Below are positions 35,475 to 43,971 of a stretch of 64,000 nucleotides of DNA, in pieces. The position numbers and the translations under genes are program-made. Each line of letters begins with the position of its first letter. Position 1 is the first letter of the stretch. The notes below the pieces were generated by a model. The model saw nothing but the letters and a program-made list of their open reading frames with translations. It was not told the origin of the DNA and ran no database searches. Source of the stretch: Yoonia ponticola (GTDB lineage: Bacteria > Pseudomonadota > Alphaproteobacteria > Rhodobacterales > Rhodobacteraceae); assembly GCF_014199395.1 (NCBI RefSeq), contig NZ_JACIJM010000003.1:1-64000 (forward strand). Direction: 5' to 3'.

Positions 35475-35630
35475 AGCAGTCTCTCCATTGGGCTGTCCCC
35501 ATATGACGATACTGCCGTGGCATTCCTTGGTGTGTCCATGTCGGTTTTTTGATTTATTTTGCGGGAGGATAGTTCTGCGCACTGGGTCTGCTGAAAATCG
35601 CGGCGATATCAGCGCCATTTCCCATAGAAA

Positions 35631-35660
35631 AAGGGCTTAGTGATTACTCACTAAGCCCTT
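35631..35660 (-). terminator. Rho-independent terminator of tRNA-Asn
   Basis: Read on the minus strand, AAGGGCTTAGTGA pairs perfectly with TCACTAAGCCCTT across a four-base loop and runs into TTTTTCT. It begins eight bases after the tRNA 3' end. Confidence 0.88.
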
Positions 35661-35668
35661 GAATTCTT

Positions 35669-35743
35669 TGGCTCCGACGGTAGGGGTCGAACCTACGACC
35701 AATTGATTAACAGTCAACTGCTCTACCACTGAGCTACGTCGGA
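35669..35743 (-). tRNA. tRNA-Asn (GTT)
   Basis: A complete cloverleaf is readable on the minus strand. The acceptor stem TCCGACG pairs with CGTCGGA, the D-loop is AGCTCAGTGGTAGAGC, the anticodon loop is CTGTTAA with anticodon GTT, and the T-loop is GGTTCGACCC. A discriminator G and an encoded CCA are present. The terminator follows directly. No integrase or attachment repeat is seen beside it. Confidence 0.97.
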
Positions 35744-35852
35744 ACACTGTATGCGCGGTCTATAGCAATGCGATTCAGAGGCGTCCAGAGGGTTCATTTG
35801 CTTTTTTCACTTTTCTCGCACTTTTTTCTCGTTTCTTCCTAAATGGCGGACT

Positions 35853-36758
35853 TCAAACCAAACGAAAGATCGCGTCTGGTCCGAGGTTTCCATTAACAGT
35901 GACGATCTTTTTCACATATAGATCAACGAGATGCGCCAATACGTTGCGCCCTGCTGCCCCGTGTAGGCGCGGGTCGATGTCTTGGTAGATCGCCTGCACG
36001 ATTTGCATAACGTCATGTGGGCCTGCCGTCAGTTGCGCCAATATTTGCGCGGTGCGGGATTCTCTGTGGGCGATCAACTCGGTCAGCCGTGCGTGTGGGT
36101 CTGTGATCGGCGCGCCGTGGCCGGAATAATGTATACGTACGGGGATGTTTTGCAGCTTTGCGCAGGACGCGAGGAAATCGGTCATGTCGCCGTCGGGTGG
36201 TGACACCAGCGATGTTGACCAGCCCATGACCAGATCGCCCACGAACACGGCGTCATTCCATGCCAATGCGATGTGATTGCCCAGATGACCCGGAGTGTAG
36301 AGCACCTTGAGTGACCAGCCCTGCCCCGCGATGATGTCACCATCGGCGACCAGCACGTCCGGCGCGAAACTATGATCTAGCCCTTCGCCACCGCCCGCCA
36401 TGCCCGCATCCGCAAGTTGCTGCATCACAGCACTGCGCCCCGCGTAGGTATCGCCAAACGCCAGAATCGGTGCGCCAACCGCATCTGCCAAAGGCCGCGC
36501 CAAGGGTGAATGATCCAGATGACTGTGCGTGACGATAATGTGCGACACGGGCCGTCCCGCAATTGCCGCCAGCAGCGCTGCAAGGTGCGCGTCGCTTTGC
36601 GGTCCGGGGTCGATAATCGCGAGCGATTGATCCCCCAGTATATAGGTATTGGTCCCCGGCCCCGTCATTGGCGACGGATTAGGTGCAAGCACTAGACCCA
36701 ATTGCGGCGCGAGCGGCGTAAAGACGCCCGCTTGGGGAGGGAAATTCATGTCTGGCAT
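35853..36758 (-). CDS. MBL-fold metallo-hydrolase (LACTB2-like)
   Basis: The 301-residue protein has the metallo-beta-lactamase signature THSHLDHSPL (about 77-86), with further metal ligands in TPGHLGNH (about 156) and SGHGAPI (about 209), and a C-terminal winged-helix-like extension. Two starts are possible (36758 and 36749), neither with a strong ribosome site. LACTB2-type members are single-strand nucleases or thioester hydrolases; which applies here is open. Confidence 0.87.
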   Translation of the reverse strand: MPDMNFPPQAGVFTPLAPQLGLVLAPNPSPMTGPGTNTYILGDQSLAIIDPGPQSDAHLAALLAAIAGRPVSHIIVTHSHLDHSPLARPLADAVGAPILAFGDTYAGRSAVMQQLADAGMAGGGEGLDHSFAPDVLVADGDIIAGQGWSLKVLYTPGHLGNHIALAWNDAVFVGDLVMGWSTSLVSPPDGDMTDFLASCAKLQNIPVRIHYSGHGAPITDPHARLTELIAHRESRTAQILAQLTAGPHDVMQIVQAIYQDIDPRLHGAAGRNVLAHLVDLYVKKIVTVNGNLGPDAIFRLV

Positions 36759-36803
36759 CGCTTGTCACTTTTGGTTTGGCGTTATGCAGGGTAGCGTCGC
36801 CCA

Positions 36804-38123
36804 ATGTTTCTACGTTGGATCAAAAACGCAATGCCACGTGGCATTTATGGCCGAGCCGCCCTAATCTTGGTGCTGCCAGTCGTCACGTTGCAATTGTTGG
36901 TGTCGGTGGTGTTCATTCAACGCCACTTTGACGGTGTCACCCAGTCGATGACAAGCGCTATGGCGATTGAGTTGCGGTATCTGCAATCAGAGGTCAATGC
37001 GGCGGATGATCTGGATGCGGCGGATGTGGCGCTTGACCGCGTGAATACGGGGCTAGAGCTGACAACCACCCTGCCCGCCAGCCCGATGTTTTCCGAAGAT
37101 GTGAAACCGTTTTGGGATTTAACGGGCCGCAAGGTCATCACCAATCTGCGCGAAAACGTACCTGATGTTCTACAGATTTCGCTCGCGGAACGGCGTGTCG
37201 TTCAGTTGTGGCTTGGCACGAACAAAGGACCACTTGAAGTGTCGTTTCGCCGCAATCGCGTATCTGCATCAAACCCCCACCAACTGCTGGTAATTATGAT
37301 GGTCATGGGTGCTGTGATGACGACGATCTCGTACTTTTTTCTGCGCAATCAGTTGCGCCCGATCAAACGCATGGCCGCGGCCGCCAGCGATTATGGACGT
37401 GGCCGGATGACGCCGTTTAATCCCACGGGCGCTATCGAAGTGCGCGCAGCAGGTATGGCGTTTCTTGACATGCGCAACCGGATCGAACGGCAGACCCAAA
37501 GCCGGACCTTGATGTTGTCAGGTGTCAGCCACGATTTGCGCTCGCCGCTCACGCGGATGCGCTTGGGTCTGTCGATGCTGGATGGTGAAGACGTGGACCC
37601 ACTGATTAAAGACGTCGATGAAATGCAGCACTTGTTGGATGGTTTTTTGGATTTCGCCCGCAGCGACGCCGAGGATGTGCTGGAACCGACTGATCCTGTT
37701 GCACTGTTGGACGCATTGTTAGAGGACGCCGCACGTAGCAATCTCGCCGTCACCTGTGACAACACGACGCCGTTGGGCACAATCGTCGCGATGCGTCCAC
37801 GCGCCATTCGCCGCGCGTTGGATAATCTGGTTGGTAACGCCCTGCGATACGGTCAAAGGGCCCACATCAGTCTCAGTATCACCGACCGCAGTATCCGCTT
37901 TACCGTCGAAGATGACGGCCCCGGTATTCCTGCCGAACAACGCGACGAAGCCACACGGCCCTTTGTGCGGCTTGACCCTGCCCGCAACCAAGATCGCGGC
38001 AGCGGCGTGGGGCTTGGCCTGTCAATTGTCAGCGATATTGCCCGCACGCACGGCGGGATGCTGCGGCTTGGTGAGAGTGATGATTTGGGCGGACTGAAGG
38101 CTGATCTGGTCTTGGCAAGGTAG
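36804..38123 (+). CDS. EnvZ-like sensor histidine kinase
   Basis: A 439-residue kinase with two membrane helices (about 17-37 and 158-178) enclosing a periplasmic sensor, a HAMP linker (about 178-232), the phospho-acceptor GVSHDLRSPLTR (H about 242) and a catalytic domain with N-box DNLVGNALRYG and G-boxes DDGPGIP and GSGVGLGLSIV. The pattern is that of EnvZ. EnvZ is normally next to OmpR, but the neighbours here are an MBL hydrolase and a convergent LuxR-type regulator three bases away, so the partner must be elsewhere or non-standard. Confidence 0.92.
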   Translation: MFLRWIKNAMPRGIYGRAALILVLPVVTLQLLVSVVFIQRHFDGVTQSMTSAMAIELRYLQSEVNAADDLDAADVALDRVNTGLELTTTLPASPMFSEDVKPFWDLTGRKVITNLRENVPDVLQISLAERRVVQLWLGTNKGPLEVSFRRNRVSASNPHQLLVIMMVMGAVMTTISYFFLRNQLRPIKRMAAAASDYGRGRMTPFNPTGAIEVRAAGMAFLDMRNRIERQTQSRTLMLSGVSHDLRSPLTRMRLGLSMLDGEDVDPLIKDVDEMQHLLDGFLDFARSDAEDVLEPTDPVALLDALLEDAARSNLAVTCDNTTPLGTIVAMRPRAIRRALDNLVGNALRYGQRAHISLSITDRSIRFTVEDDGPGIPAEQRDEATRPFVRLDPARNQDRGSGVGLGLSIVSDIARTHGGMLRLGESDDLGGLKADLVLAR

Positions 38124-38126
38124 CGG

Positions 38127-38741
38127 CTAGAACAGGCCCGCTTCGCGTGCCAACAACGCCGCAACCGTCCGGTTCGGCGCACCGATCTTGCGATATGTGT
38201 TCCTGATGTGCAGCTTGACCGTTGGTTCCTGCACGTCCAGATCGCGGGCGATTTGCTTGTTGGTTTTGCCTTCTGTCAAGCCGCGCAGCACCTGTAATTC
38301 GCGCTTTGTCAGCTGTTCAGACAACACATTGGTCGGTTCTGCGTCGCCTGCGGTCATGAATTCAATCGGGGCGTAGCGTTCGCCCATCGCCATAAATTTG
38401 ACCGCGTTGACCAAAGACTTGGCCGGTAGCGATTTAGGGATAAAGCCAGCGGCACCCATCGCGAGTGCTTGTTCCGCGACAGAGCGGCTCGCCTCGCCGG
38501 ATATCAACGCGAACCGCTGCGTCGCACAACTGGCGATTGCCGCCCTTAACCCTTCGAGACCGTTCATACCGGGCATATTGAAGTCCAAAATCACCAGATC
38601 AAACGGGCCATCGTCACGCAATTTCTGCTGCGCTTCTTCCAATGTTCCGGCGACTTCGGTCACGATCCCAGCTTCCACGTCGAGGAACATCGCAAGCGTG
38701 TCCCGCACCAGTTCGTGATCGTCTGCGAGCAAAACTTTCAT
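38127..38741 (-). CDS. NarL/LuxR-family response regulator
   Basis: The 204-residue protein begins at 38741 (MKVLLADDHE), dropping a 12-residue extension. The receiver domain (about 1-120) has the acidic pair DD near 7-8, the phospho-acceptor in VILDFNMPG (about 53) and the lysine in FIPKS (about 103). The C-terminal LuxR helix-turn-helix (about 140-204) contains TKRELQVLRGLTEGKTNKQIA. It is divergent from the molybdopterin-fold protein and hybrid kinase, its most likely partner; it is also convergent with the EnvZ-like kinase. Confidence 0.92.
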   Translation of the reverse strand: MKVLLADDHELVRDTLAMFLDVEAGIVTEVAGTLEEAQQKLRDDGPFDLVILDFNMPGMNGLEGLRAAIASCATQRFALISGEASRSVAEQALAMGAAGFIPKSLPAKSLVNAVKFMAMGERYAPIEFMTAGDAEPTNVLSEQLTKRELQVLRGLTEGKTNKQIARDLDVQEPTVKLHIRNTYRKIGAPNRTVAALLAREAGLF

Positions 38742-39087
38742 ACCGTACCCTGCGCTACGGCGTAGCGGCAAGTGCAAGGAAATGAAGATATATCAGTGAA
38801 ATACTTAGGAAATTTCAAAAATGAAAACTCTAAATCAAAGTGTCAGTTGTGCGATTTGCTACGATAAACGACGACGTGTCGGATACGTTGGCTACGCGTC
38901 GGGCCGCATGAAAGTATCGGCGTCATTTTGCCGATTGAATACGATTTGATCGAAAAACACAACAAATTATCGCAGAAAATCACGCATCAATCCCTGCTTA
39001 TGGGAAAATTTTTACCCAAAAATTAAGTGATTTCAGCTTTAAAGGTTTCGTGTCATGCTCGTGCAACCCAAACAAGAGGACCTTACC
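38742..39087. other. Divergent intergenic region of about 345 bases
   Basis: AT-rich. It should hold promoters for the response regulator (left) and the sensor operon (right). No clear dyad or RNA is seen. Confidence 0.45.
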
Positions 39088-39591
39088 TTGCGCCTGCCCG
39101 TTCTGTTATCTGCCTTTTTGATCTGCGTCGCAACTTTGGCCGCGAGCGACCCTATTTCCGCCCCTGAAGGAAAGGTCGTGTTGACCGTGACGGGCAATAT
39201 TGAACGGACCAACGACGGCGACGCGCTTCGGTTCGATTACGCGATGCTGAAAGCGTTGGATGCGACGATTGTGGAAACCAGCACGATCTGGACGGATGGC
39301 GTGCGAAAATTCCAAGGGGTCAATCTGGCGACATTGGTCGATGTGGTTGGTGCGAAAAGCGGCGCGTTTCTGGTCACAGCGATCAACAACTACACCGTAG
39401 AAATCCCGCTTTCGGATGCCGTCGATGACGGTCCGATTTTGGCCTATGCGATTGATGGTAAATCCATTTCTGTGCGAGACAAAGGCCCGCTTTGGATCAT
39501 TTATCCCTACGATCGAGACCCAGAGTATCGCACAGAAGTCATCTATTCGCGCAGCATCTGGCAACTCGACAGGATCGAAGTCGTAGAGTAA
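39088..39591 (+). CDS. Exported molybdopterin-fold domain protein lacking the Mo-ligand cysteine
   Basis: A 167-residue protein. A TTG start at 39088 is preferred because AAGAGGA lies seven bases upstream and a clean signal peptide follows; an in-frame ATG at 39055 exists. The mature part resembles the oxidoreductase molybdopterin-binding (sulfite-oxidase) fold: KVVLTVTGNI, TIWTDGVRKFQGV near the middle, then GPLWIIYPYD and YSRSIWQLDRIEV. There is no cysteine after the signal peptide, so it cannot hold Mo in the usual way. It lies 45 bases upstream of the hybrid kinase, suggesting a periplasmic ligand-binding partner. Confidence 0.72.
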   Translation: MRLPVLLSAFLICVATLAASDPISAPEGKVVLTVTGNIERTNDGDALRFDYAMLKALDATIVETSTIWTDGVRKFQGVNLATLVDVVGAKSGAFLVTAINNYTVEIPLSDAVDDGPILAYAIDGKSISVRDKGPLWIIYPYDRDPEYRTEVIYSRSIWQLDRIEVVE

Positions 39592-39636
39592 TCCCCAGAT
39601 TCTCTTCAATCCTGCCAAATCTCATAAGGCGATAGT

Positions 39637-42105
39637 GTGCCAGCAAATTTGCCACCCCGCAGCCTAACCGTTCGCACCCTCGCGGGCATCGCGGGCGCAA
39701 TCGCCATCGTTGCGATTGGATTGCTTGCGAATAATGTTGTGCGCGAAATGCAGATTTTACAGTCGGCCAGAGCGGGCAGCGCACAATGGTCGCTGGCCCA
39801 AGCCGAAGTTGAATTTCTCGACTTTGCCCATGCCGTCAGTACGTTCGACGAACCACCAACGACGATCAAACGCCGCTTCGATGTGTTTTACAGTCGTATT
39901 CAAACGATTGAAATCGCCAAGGTTTACCAAGTTTTACGCGAGGACCCCTCATTCGCCACGCACTTGGCCCACGCCCACGCCTTTCTGGATGACGCTGTCC
40001 CAATCATCGACCTGCACGACCCCGAATTTTCAGCGCAAAAAGACGCATTGCGGGCCATGGTCGACGACGCCCGCACGACAATGCGGGAATTGTCCAATTC
40101 GAGCATTGGAATTTTCGCCGAGAAAGCAGACGCGCAACGCGAGGCGATTGCATCGACCGTCCGGCGGCTCGTCACTGCAATGTTGGTGTTGATCGGCGCC
40201 TTGGCAACATCTGTTATCTACCTTAACAGATTGAATATCCTAAATATTCAACGCCAACGCGGCCAAGAAGAAACCGTGACACGCATGAACACGGTTATCG
40301 AAACCTCGCTAGACGGGATTATCGTCAGCGACGACGCAGGCCGCATCATCGAGTTCAGCAAAGCCGCCGAAAACATCTTTGGCTATACAGCCGACGAAGC
40401 GATTGGTCGGGACGTTGTGTCGCTGATTATCCCGCGGGATCAACGCAATGCTCACCGCGTCGACATGGATCGCCTTACCGGTGGCGGCACCATGCAGGTG
40501 ATTAACGCCGGACGGATGCGGATCGACGCGATGCGCAAAGACGGCAGCGTTTTCCCGGTAGAGTTGTCAATCCAGACCGCGAAACGACACAACACCCGCA
40601 TTTACGTGGCTTACCTGCGTGATTTGGTGCAGTCGGTTGCGGCCGAGCAAGAGTTGGTCATGGCACGCGACGCAGCCCTAGCGGGTGAAAAACTCAAAAC
40701 CGATTTTCTGGCCACCATGAGCCACGAAATCCGCACGCCGCTGAATGGGCTTTTGGGCAATCTTGCCCTGATGAAAGAGACGCGACTGTCGCCGCCGCAA
40801 GACCGCTATATCCAGAATATGGACACCTCCGGCCGGTTGCTGATGAACCACATTTCCGACGTGCTGGACATCACCCGCTACGAGGCGGGCAAGCTGCCGA
40901 TCTGCATTGTGCCGATGAATATCAGCATCTTGATGCAGGACATTATCGACAACCAAAGTGCGATGGCGCAGACCTCGAATACAACGCTATCTTGGCACTG
41001 GATCGGTCAGCCGCGCGACTGGGTGATGTCCGATCCGGACCGCGTTCAACTTGTATTAATCAACGTGATCAGCAACGCGGTAAAGTTCACCAATGGCGGC
41101 GAAGTTTGCGTCACCGCCGAAGTTTTGGCCAGCAACGATCACACCCGCATCTGTGTCCGCGACACCGGCCCCGGGATGTCGCCAGAACTGACGCGCCACG
41201 TGTTCGACGACTTTGTTACCGGAAACCCGGCCTATAACCGCGAAGTCGGCGGCACGGGTTTGGGGCTAAGTATCGCGAAACGCTTTGTAAAAGCCTTGGG
41301 TGGCACCATCACGGTCGACACAGCGCTGGGCCAAGGCAGCGTGTTCGAGGTGACGTTCCCGATGCCCGTCGCCGAAAAACCCGTTGATGATTACGCCATG
41401 CCGACAGCGCCAGAACAGCCGCAGCACCCGCTTGATATTTTGGTGATCGAAGACAACGATATTAACCGCATTCTGGCCCGCGAAATGTTGGAAAACGCGG
41501 GTCACACAGTGTCAGAGGCGCACAACGGCGAAACGGGCGTGAGCGTTGCGCGGAACATCCGCTTTGACCTGATTTTCATGGATATTAGTATGCCCGTGAT
41601 GGACGGGCGCACAGCCGCGCGGTTGATCCGGCAAGGGCACGGCAAATCGGCCAACACGCCGATCGTGGCGCTAACTGCACACGCCCTGCCCGCCGATCTC
41701 GACAGCTTTGTCGCGGATGGCATGGTTGCGGCACTCACAAAGCCGTTAACCAAGGCCGGACTGCTAGACGTACTGCATAAAGTCACAAATGTGCCGGAAC
41801 TCTGTAACACCACCACACCATACCAATCCCCCGCCTACGCCAAATTAACCAAACGGTTCATCGCTGAAACCGACAGTTTCGTCGGATGGGTGCAGACCCC
41901 CGACCTGCCCCTGTCCGACATCGCGGACCAAGCACACAAGGCGGCAGGCAGCGCCTCAACTTTCCAAGTCCCCGACTTTGCCGAACATCTATCCGCCATC
42001 GCAATCGCAGCACGCGCAAACGACACGGCAGCGGTGACAGCAGGCCTCGCCACTCTGCCGCAGGACTGGGACACCGCGAAAAAGGGTCTCGGTGCGCAAG
42101 ATTAG
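39637..42105 (+). CDS. Hybrid sensor histidine kinase (PAS-HisKA-HATPase-REC-HPt)
   Basis: An 822-residue membrane kinase. It has a first membrane helix at about 12-32, a periplasmic helical region, and a second helix near 170-195. A PAS domain follows (about 215-330), then HisKA with MSHEIRTPLNG (about 362), a catalytic domain with GTGLGLSIAKR, a receiver (about 605-720) with the phospho-acceptor in FMDISMP, and an HPt domain near the end with AHKAAGSAS. The start is GTG at 39637 with AAGG upstream. It can run an internal His-Asp-His relay and then pass phosphate to a separate regulator, probably the divergent LuxR-type one. Confidence 0.92.
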   Translation: MPANLPPRSLTVRTLAGIAGAIAIVAIGLLANNVVREMQILQSARAGSAQWSLAQAEVEFLDFAHAVSTFDEPPTTIKRRFDVFYSRIQTIEIAKVYQVLREDPSFATHLAHAHAFLDDAVPIIDLHDPEFSAQKDALRAMVDDARTTMRELSNSSIGIFAEKADAQREAIASTVRRLVTAMLVLIGALATSVIYLNRLNILNIQRQRGQEETVTRMNTVIETSLDGIIVSDDAGRIIEFSKAAENIFGYTADEAIGRDVVSLIIPRDQRNAHRVDMDRLTGGGTMQVINAGRMRIDAMRKDGSVFPVELSIQTAKRHNTRIYVAYLRDLVQSVAAEQELVMARDAALAGEKLKTDFLATMSHEIRTPLNGLLGNLALMKETRLSPPQDRYIQNMDTSGRLLMNHISDVLDITRYEAGKLPICIVPMNISILMQDIIDNQSAMAQTSNTTLSWHWIGQPRDWVMSDPDRVQLVLINVISNAVKFTNGGEVCVTAEVLASNDHTRICVRDTGPGMSPELTRHVFDDFVTGNPAYNREVGGTGLGLSIAKRFVKALGGTITVDTALGQGSVFEVTFPMPVAEKPVDDYAMPTAPEQPQHPLDILVIEDNDINRILAREMLENAGHTVSEAHNGETGVSVARNIRFDLIFMDISMPVMDGRTAARLIRQGHGKSANTPIVALTAHALPADLDSFVADGMVAALTKPLTKAGLLDVLHKVTNVPELCNTTTPYQSPAYAKLTKRFIAETDSFVGWVQTPDLPLSDIADQAHKAAGSASTFQVPDFAEHLSAIAIAARANDTAAVTAGLATLPQDWDTAKKGLGAQD

Positions 42106-42243
42106 GCGCGCCGATCCCGTACATATTTCCAAACATGCATCCCGACTTTCAAAACAATCAAAACACTCCTGTCCGCGAAAAGTCACTGGCCCGAACCCCG
42201 CCCAACCGTCATATCTAAGGTATCTCCTTGGATCGGAACCCTT

Positions 42244-43074
42244 ATGTCTGCGAAATACTACGCCCCAACCGGCGGTCACCCTCCACAAACGCAACTGCTC
42301 ACGGACCGCGCCGTCTTTACCGACGCCTACGCCGTGATCCCCAAGGGGACGATGCGCGATATTGTGACCAGCTATTTGCCGTTCTGGGATGATACACGGC
42401 TGTGGGTGATTGCGCGGCCAATGACGGGCTTTGCCGAGACGTTTTCGCAATACATCATGGAAGTCGCCCCCGGCGGAGGTTCCGACAATCCCGAGACTGA
42501 TGCAGGTGCTGAAGGTGTGCTGTTTGTAGTCGATGGGACCGCGACGCTGACCGTCAATGGCGACACGCATACCTTGCTTGAAGGCGGCTATGCGTTCCTG
42601 CCACCTGCCAGCGATTGGACCCTGCGCAACACGTCTGACGAGGTGCTGCGGTTTCACTGGATTCGCAAAACCTACGAAGCGGTCCCAGGCCTGCCGATGC
42701 CAGACGTAATTATCGCCAACGAGAACGACATCGCGCCGACATTGATGCCCGGCACTGACGGGAAATGGGGCACCACACGGTTCGTGGAGCCAACAGATTT
42801 GCGCCACGACATGCATGTGAACGTCGTGACCTTTGAGCCAGGCGCAGTGATCCCGTTTCTTGAAACCCACGCAATGGAACACGGGCTATATGTGCTGGAG
42901 GGCAAAGCGGCGTACCGGCTCAACACCGACTGGGTCGAAGTCGAAGCAGGCGATTACATGTGGCTGCGCGCCTTCTGCCCGCAAGCCTGCTACGCAGGCG
43001 GTCCGGGGCGGTTCCGGTATTTGCTGTATAAGGACGTGAACCGGCACATGGGGCTGAGACCGCTGACGCGCTAA
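42244..43074 (+). CDS. allE: (S)-ureidoglycine aminohydrolase
   Basis: The 276-residue bicupin hydrolyses ureidoglycine to ureidoglycolate and ammonia in purine breakdown. Landmarks are the N-terminal TDRAVFTDAYAVIPKGTMRD, the first cupin (about 65-140) and the second, metal-binding cupin with FLETHAMEHGLYVLEG (about 205-220). It is oriented away from the other purine genes, separated from them by the NYN-domain gene. Confidence 0.92.
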   Translation: MSAKYYAPTGGHPPQTQLLTDRAVFTDAYAVIPKGTMRDIVTSYLPFWDDTRLWVIARPMTGFAETFSQYIMEVAPGGGSDNPETDAGAEGVLFVVDGTATLTVNGDTHTLLEGGYAFLPPASDWTLRNTSDEVLRFHWIRKTYEAVPGLPMPDVIIANENDIAPTLMPGTDGKWGTTRFVEPTDLRHDMHVNVVTFEPGAVIPFLETHAMEHGLYVLEGKAAYRLNTDWVEVEAGDYMWLRAFCPQACYAGGPGRFRYLLYKDVNRHMGLRPLTR

Positions 43075-43081
43075 GTAGAGG

Positions 43082-43816
43082 TTAGCTGGCGACCTGCGCT
43101 ATTTTGAACCCCTCAGGCTTGTAACTTACTTTTGCGTTTTGGCCCTCGGAGACTACTATAAAAAGCTGTTCGTGCTTTTTCAGGTGCTTAGACCATGACT
43201 TTCCTTGAAGTTTGTCTGTCGTAACTTCATGGTTTTGCTTCATGTAATTACCTAGGATTTTAACCTGCATCCCACTATTCTGCGACTTAGTAGCATCAAT
43301 CGCTGCTTTGATCTGCCAGTTTATCTTGGAGATATCCGAGGTAAAAGATGACTGTTGCGCTACAGGTTTGGGTTTAGTTGAAGTTTTATCAGCAACGTTT
43401 TCTACGGTCTTTTTCTCAACCCCCACCAACTCCCGAAACTCCGTACACGCCGCTTTGAACCCTGCCCCGACCTTGGCTTCGCCGCAGCCCAGAACCTTTA
43501 TGCCGCGTTCTTTCAGCCGTCGTGCCAGATGCACAAAATCCGCGTCAGAGGTGCACAGTACAACCACATCTAAGTTTTGCAGATACGTCAGTTCGGTTAG
43601 CTCTATTGCAAGATGCAGGTCGGACGCATTTTTACCCGTTCCCGAATAAATGATTTGGAAATCAACGCAGTCAGACCAATTTGCCAGTGCTTGGCTGTTG
43701 CCGTAGACTTTTGCCGCGATCACGTCACCTTGCGCGGAGGCAGTGGCTAAAATGGCAGCTGCATGTTGGCTGCGCAGGTTGTCACCATCGACGAATACTG
43801 CAACTTTGGTGGACAT
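43082..43816 (-). CDS. NYN-domain (LabA-like) putative RNase with C-terminal LOTUS/OST-HTH domain
   Basis: The 244-residue protein has an N-terminal NYN/PIN-like nuclease fold with the acidic residues expected for metal binding: VFVDGDNL (about 7-14), NASDLHLA (about 63-70) and CTSDADF (about 88-94). A Thr/Lys-rich linker (about 135-160) leads to an OST-HTH/LOTUS-like domain (about 165-240) with KINWQIKAAID and KILGNYMKQ. AAAGG precedes the start. These proteins are thought to act on RNA. It sits between purine-degradation genes with no metabolic link, and its C-terminal half is AT-rich, so it is probably a later insertion. Confidence 0.82.
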   Translation of the reverse strand: MSTKVAVFVDGDNLRSQHAAAILATASAQGDVIAAKVYGNSQALANWSDCVDFQIIYSGTGKNASDLHLAIELTELTYLQNLDVVVLCTSDADFVHLARRLKERGIKVLGCGEAKVGAGFKAACTEFRELVGVEKKTVENVADKTSTKPKPVAQQSSFTSDISKINWQIKAAIDATKSQNSGMQVKILGNYMKQNHEVTTDKLQGKSWSKHLKKHEQLFIVVSEGQNAKVSYKPEGFKIAQVAS

Positions 43817-43918
43817 TTCAGGCGCCTTTCACTGATTAATGCATACTTTATTCCGCAACAGTTAGGCAGCATTTGGGCAAAAGCTTGGACAGACCGCGAC
43901 GCACCCTCCCCAAACAAA

Positions 43919-43948
43919 AAGGGCGCGCTGCCGGAACAACGCGCCCTT
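43919..43948 (-). terminator. Rho-independent terminator of the purine permease operon
   Basis: AAGGGCGCG pairs with CGCGCCCTT across a twelve-base loop. On the minus strand the stem runs into TTTTTGTTTGG, a proper T tract. It lies 24 bases after the permease stop. Confidence 0.85.
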
Positions 43949-43971
43949 CAATAACCATCTCGCCGAGCGAC

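Noticed and set aside
35669-35743. tRNA-Asn as an integration site for a mobile element
   Set aside because: No integrase, partial tRNA repeat or foreign cargo is seen on either side.
35800-35840. Pyrimidine-rich repeated stretch (TTTTCTCG / TTTTTTCTCG)
   Set aside because: Short and imperfect; probably low-complexity sequence between tRNA-Asn and the MBL gene.
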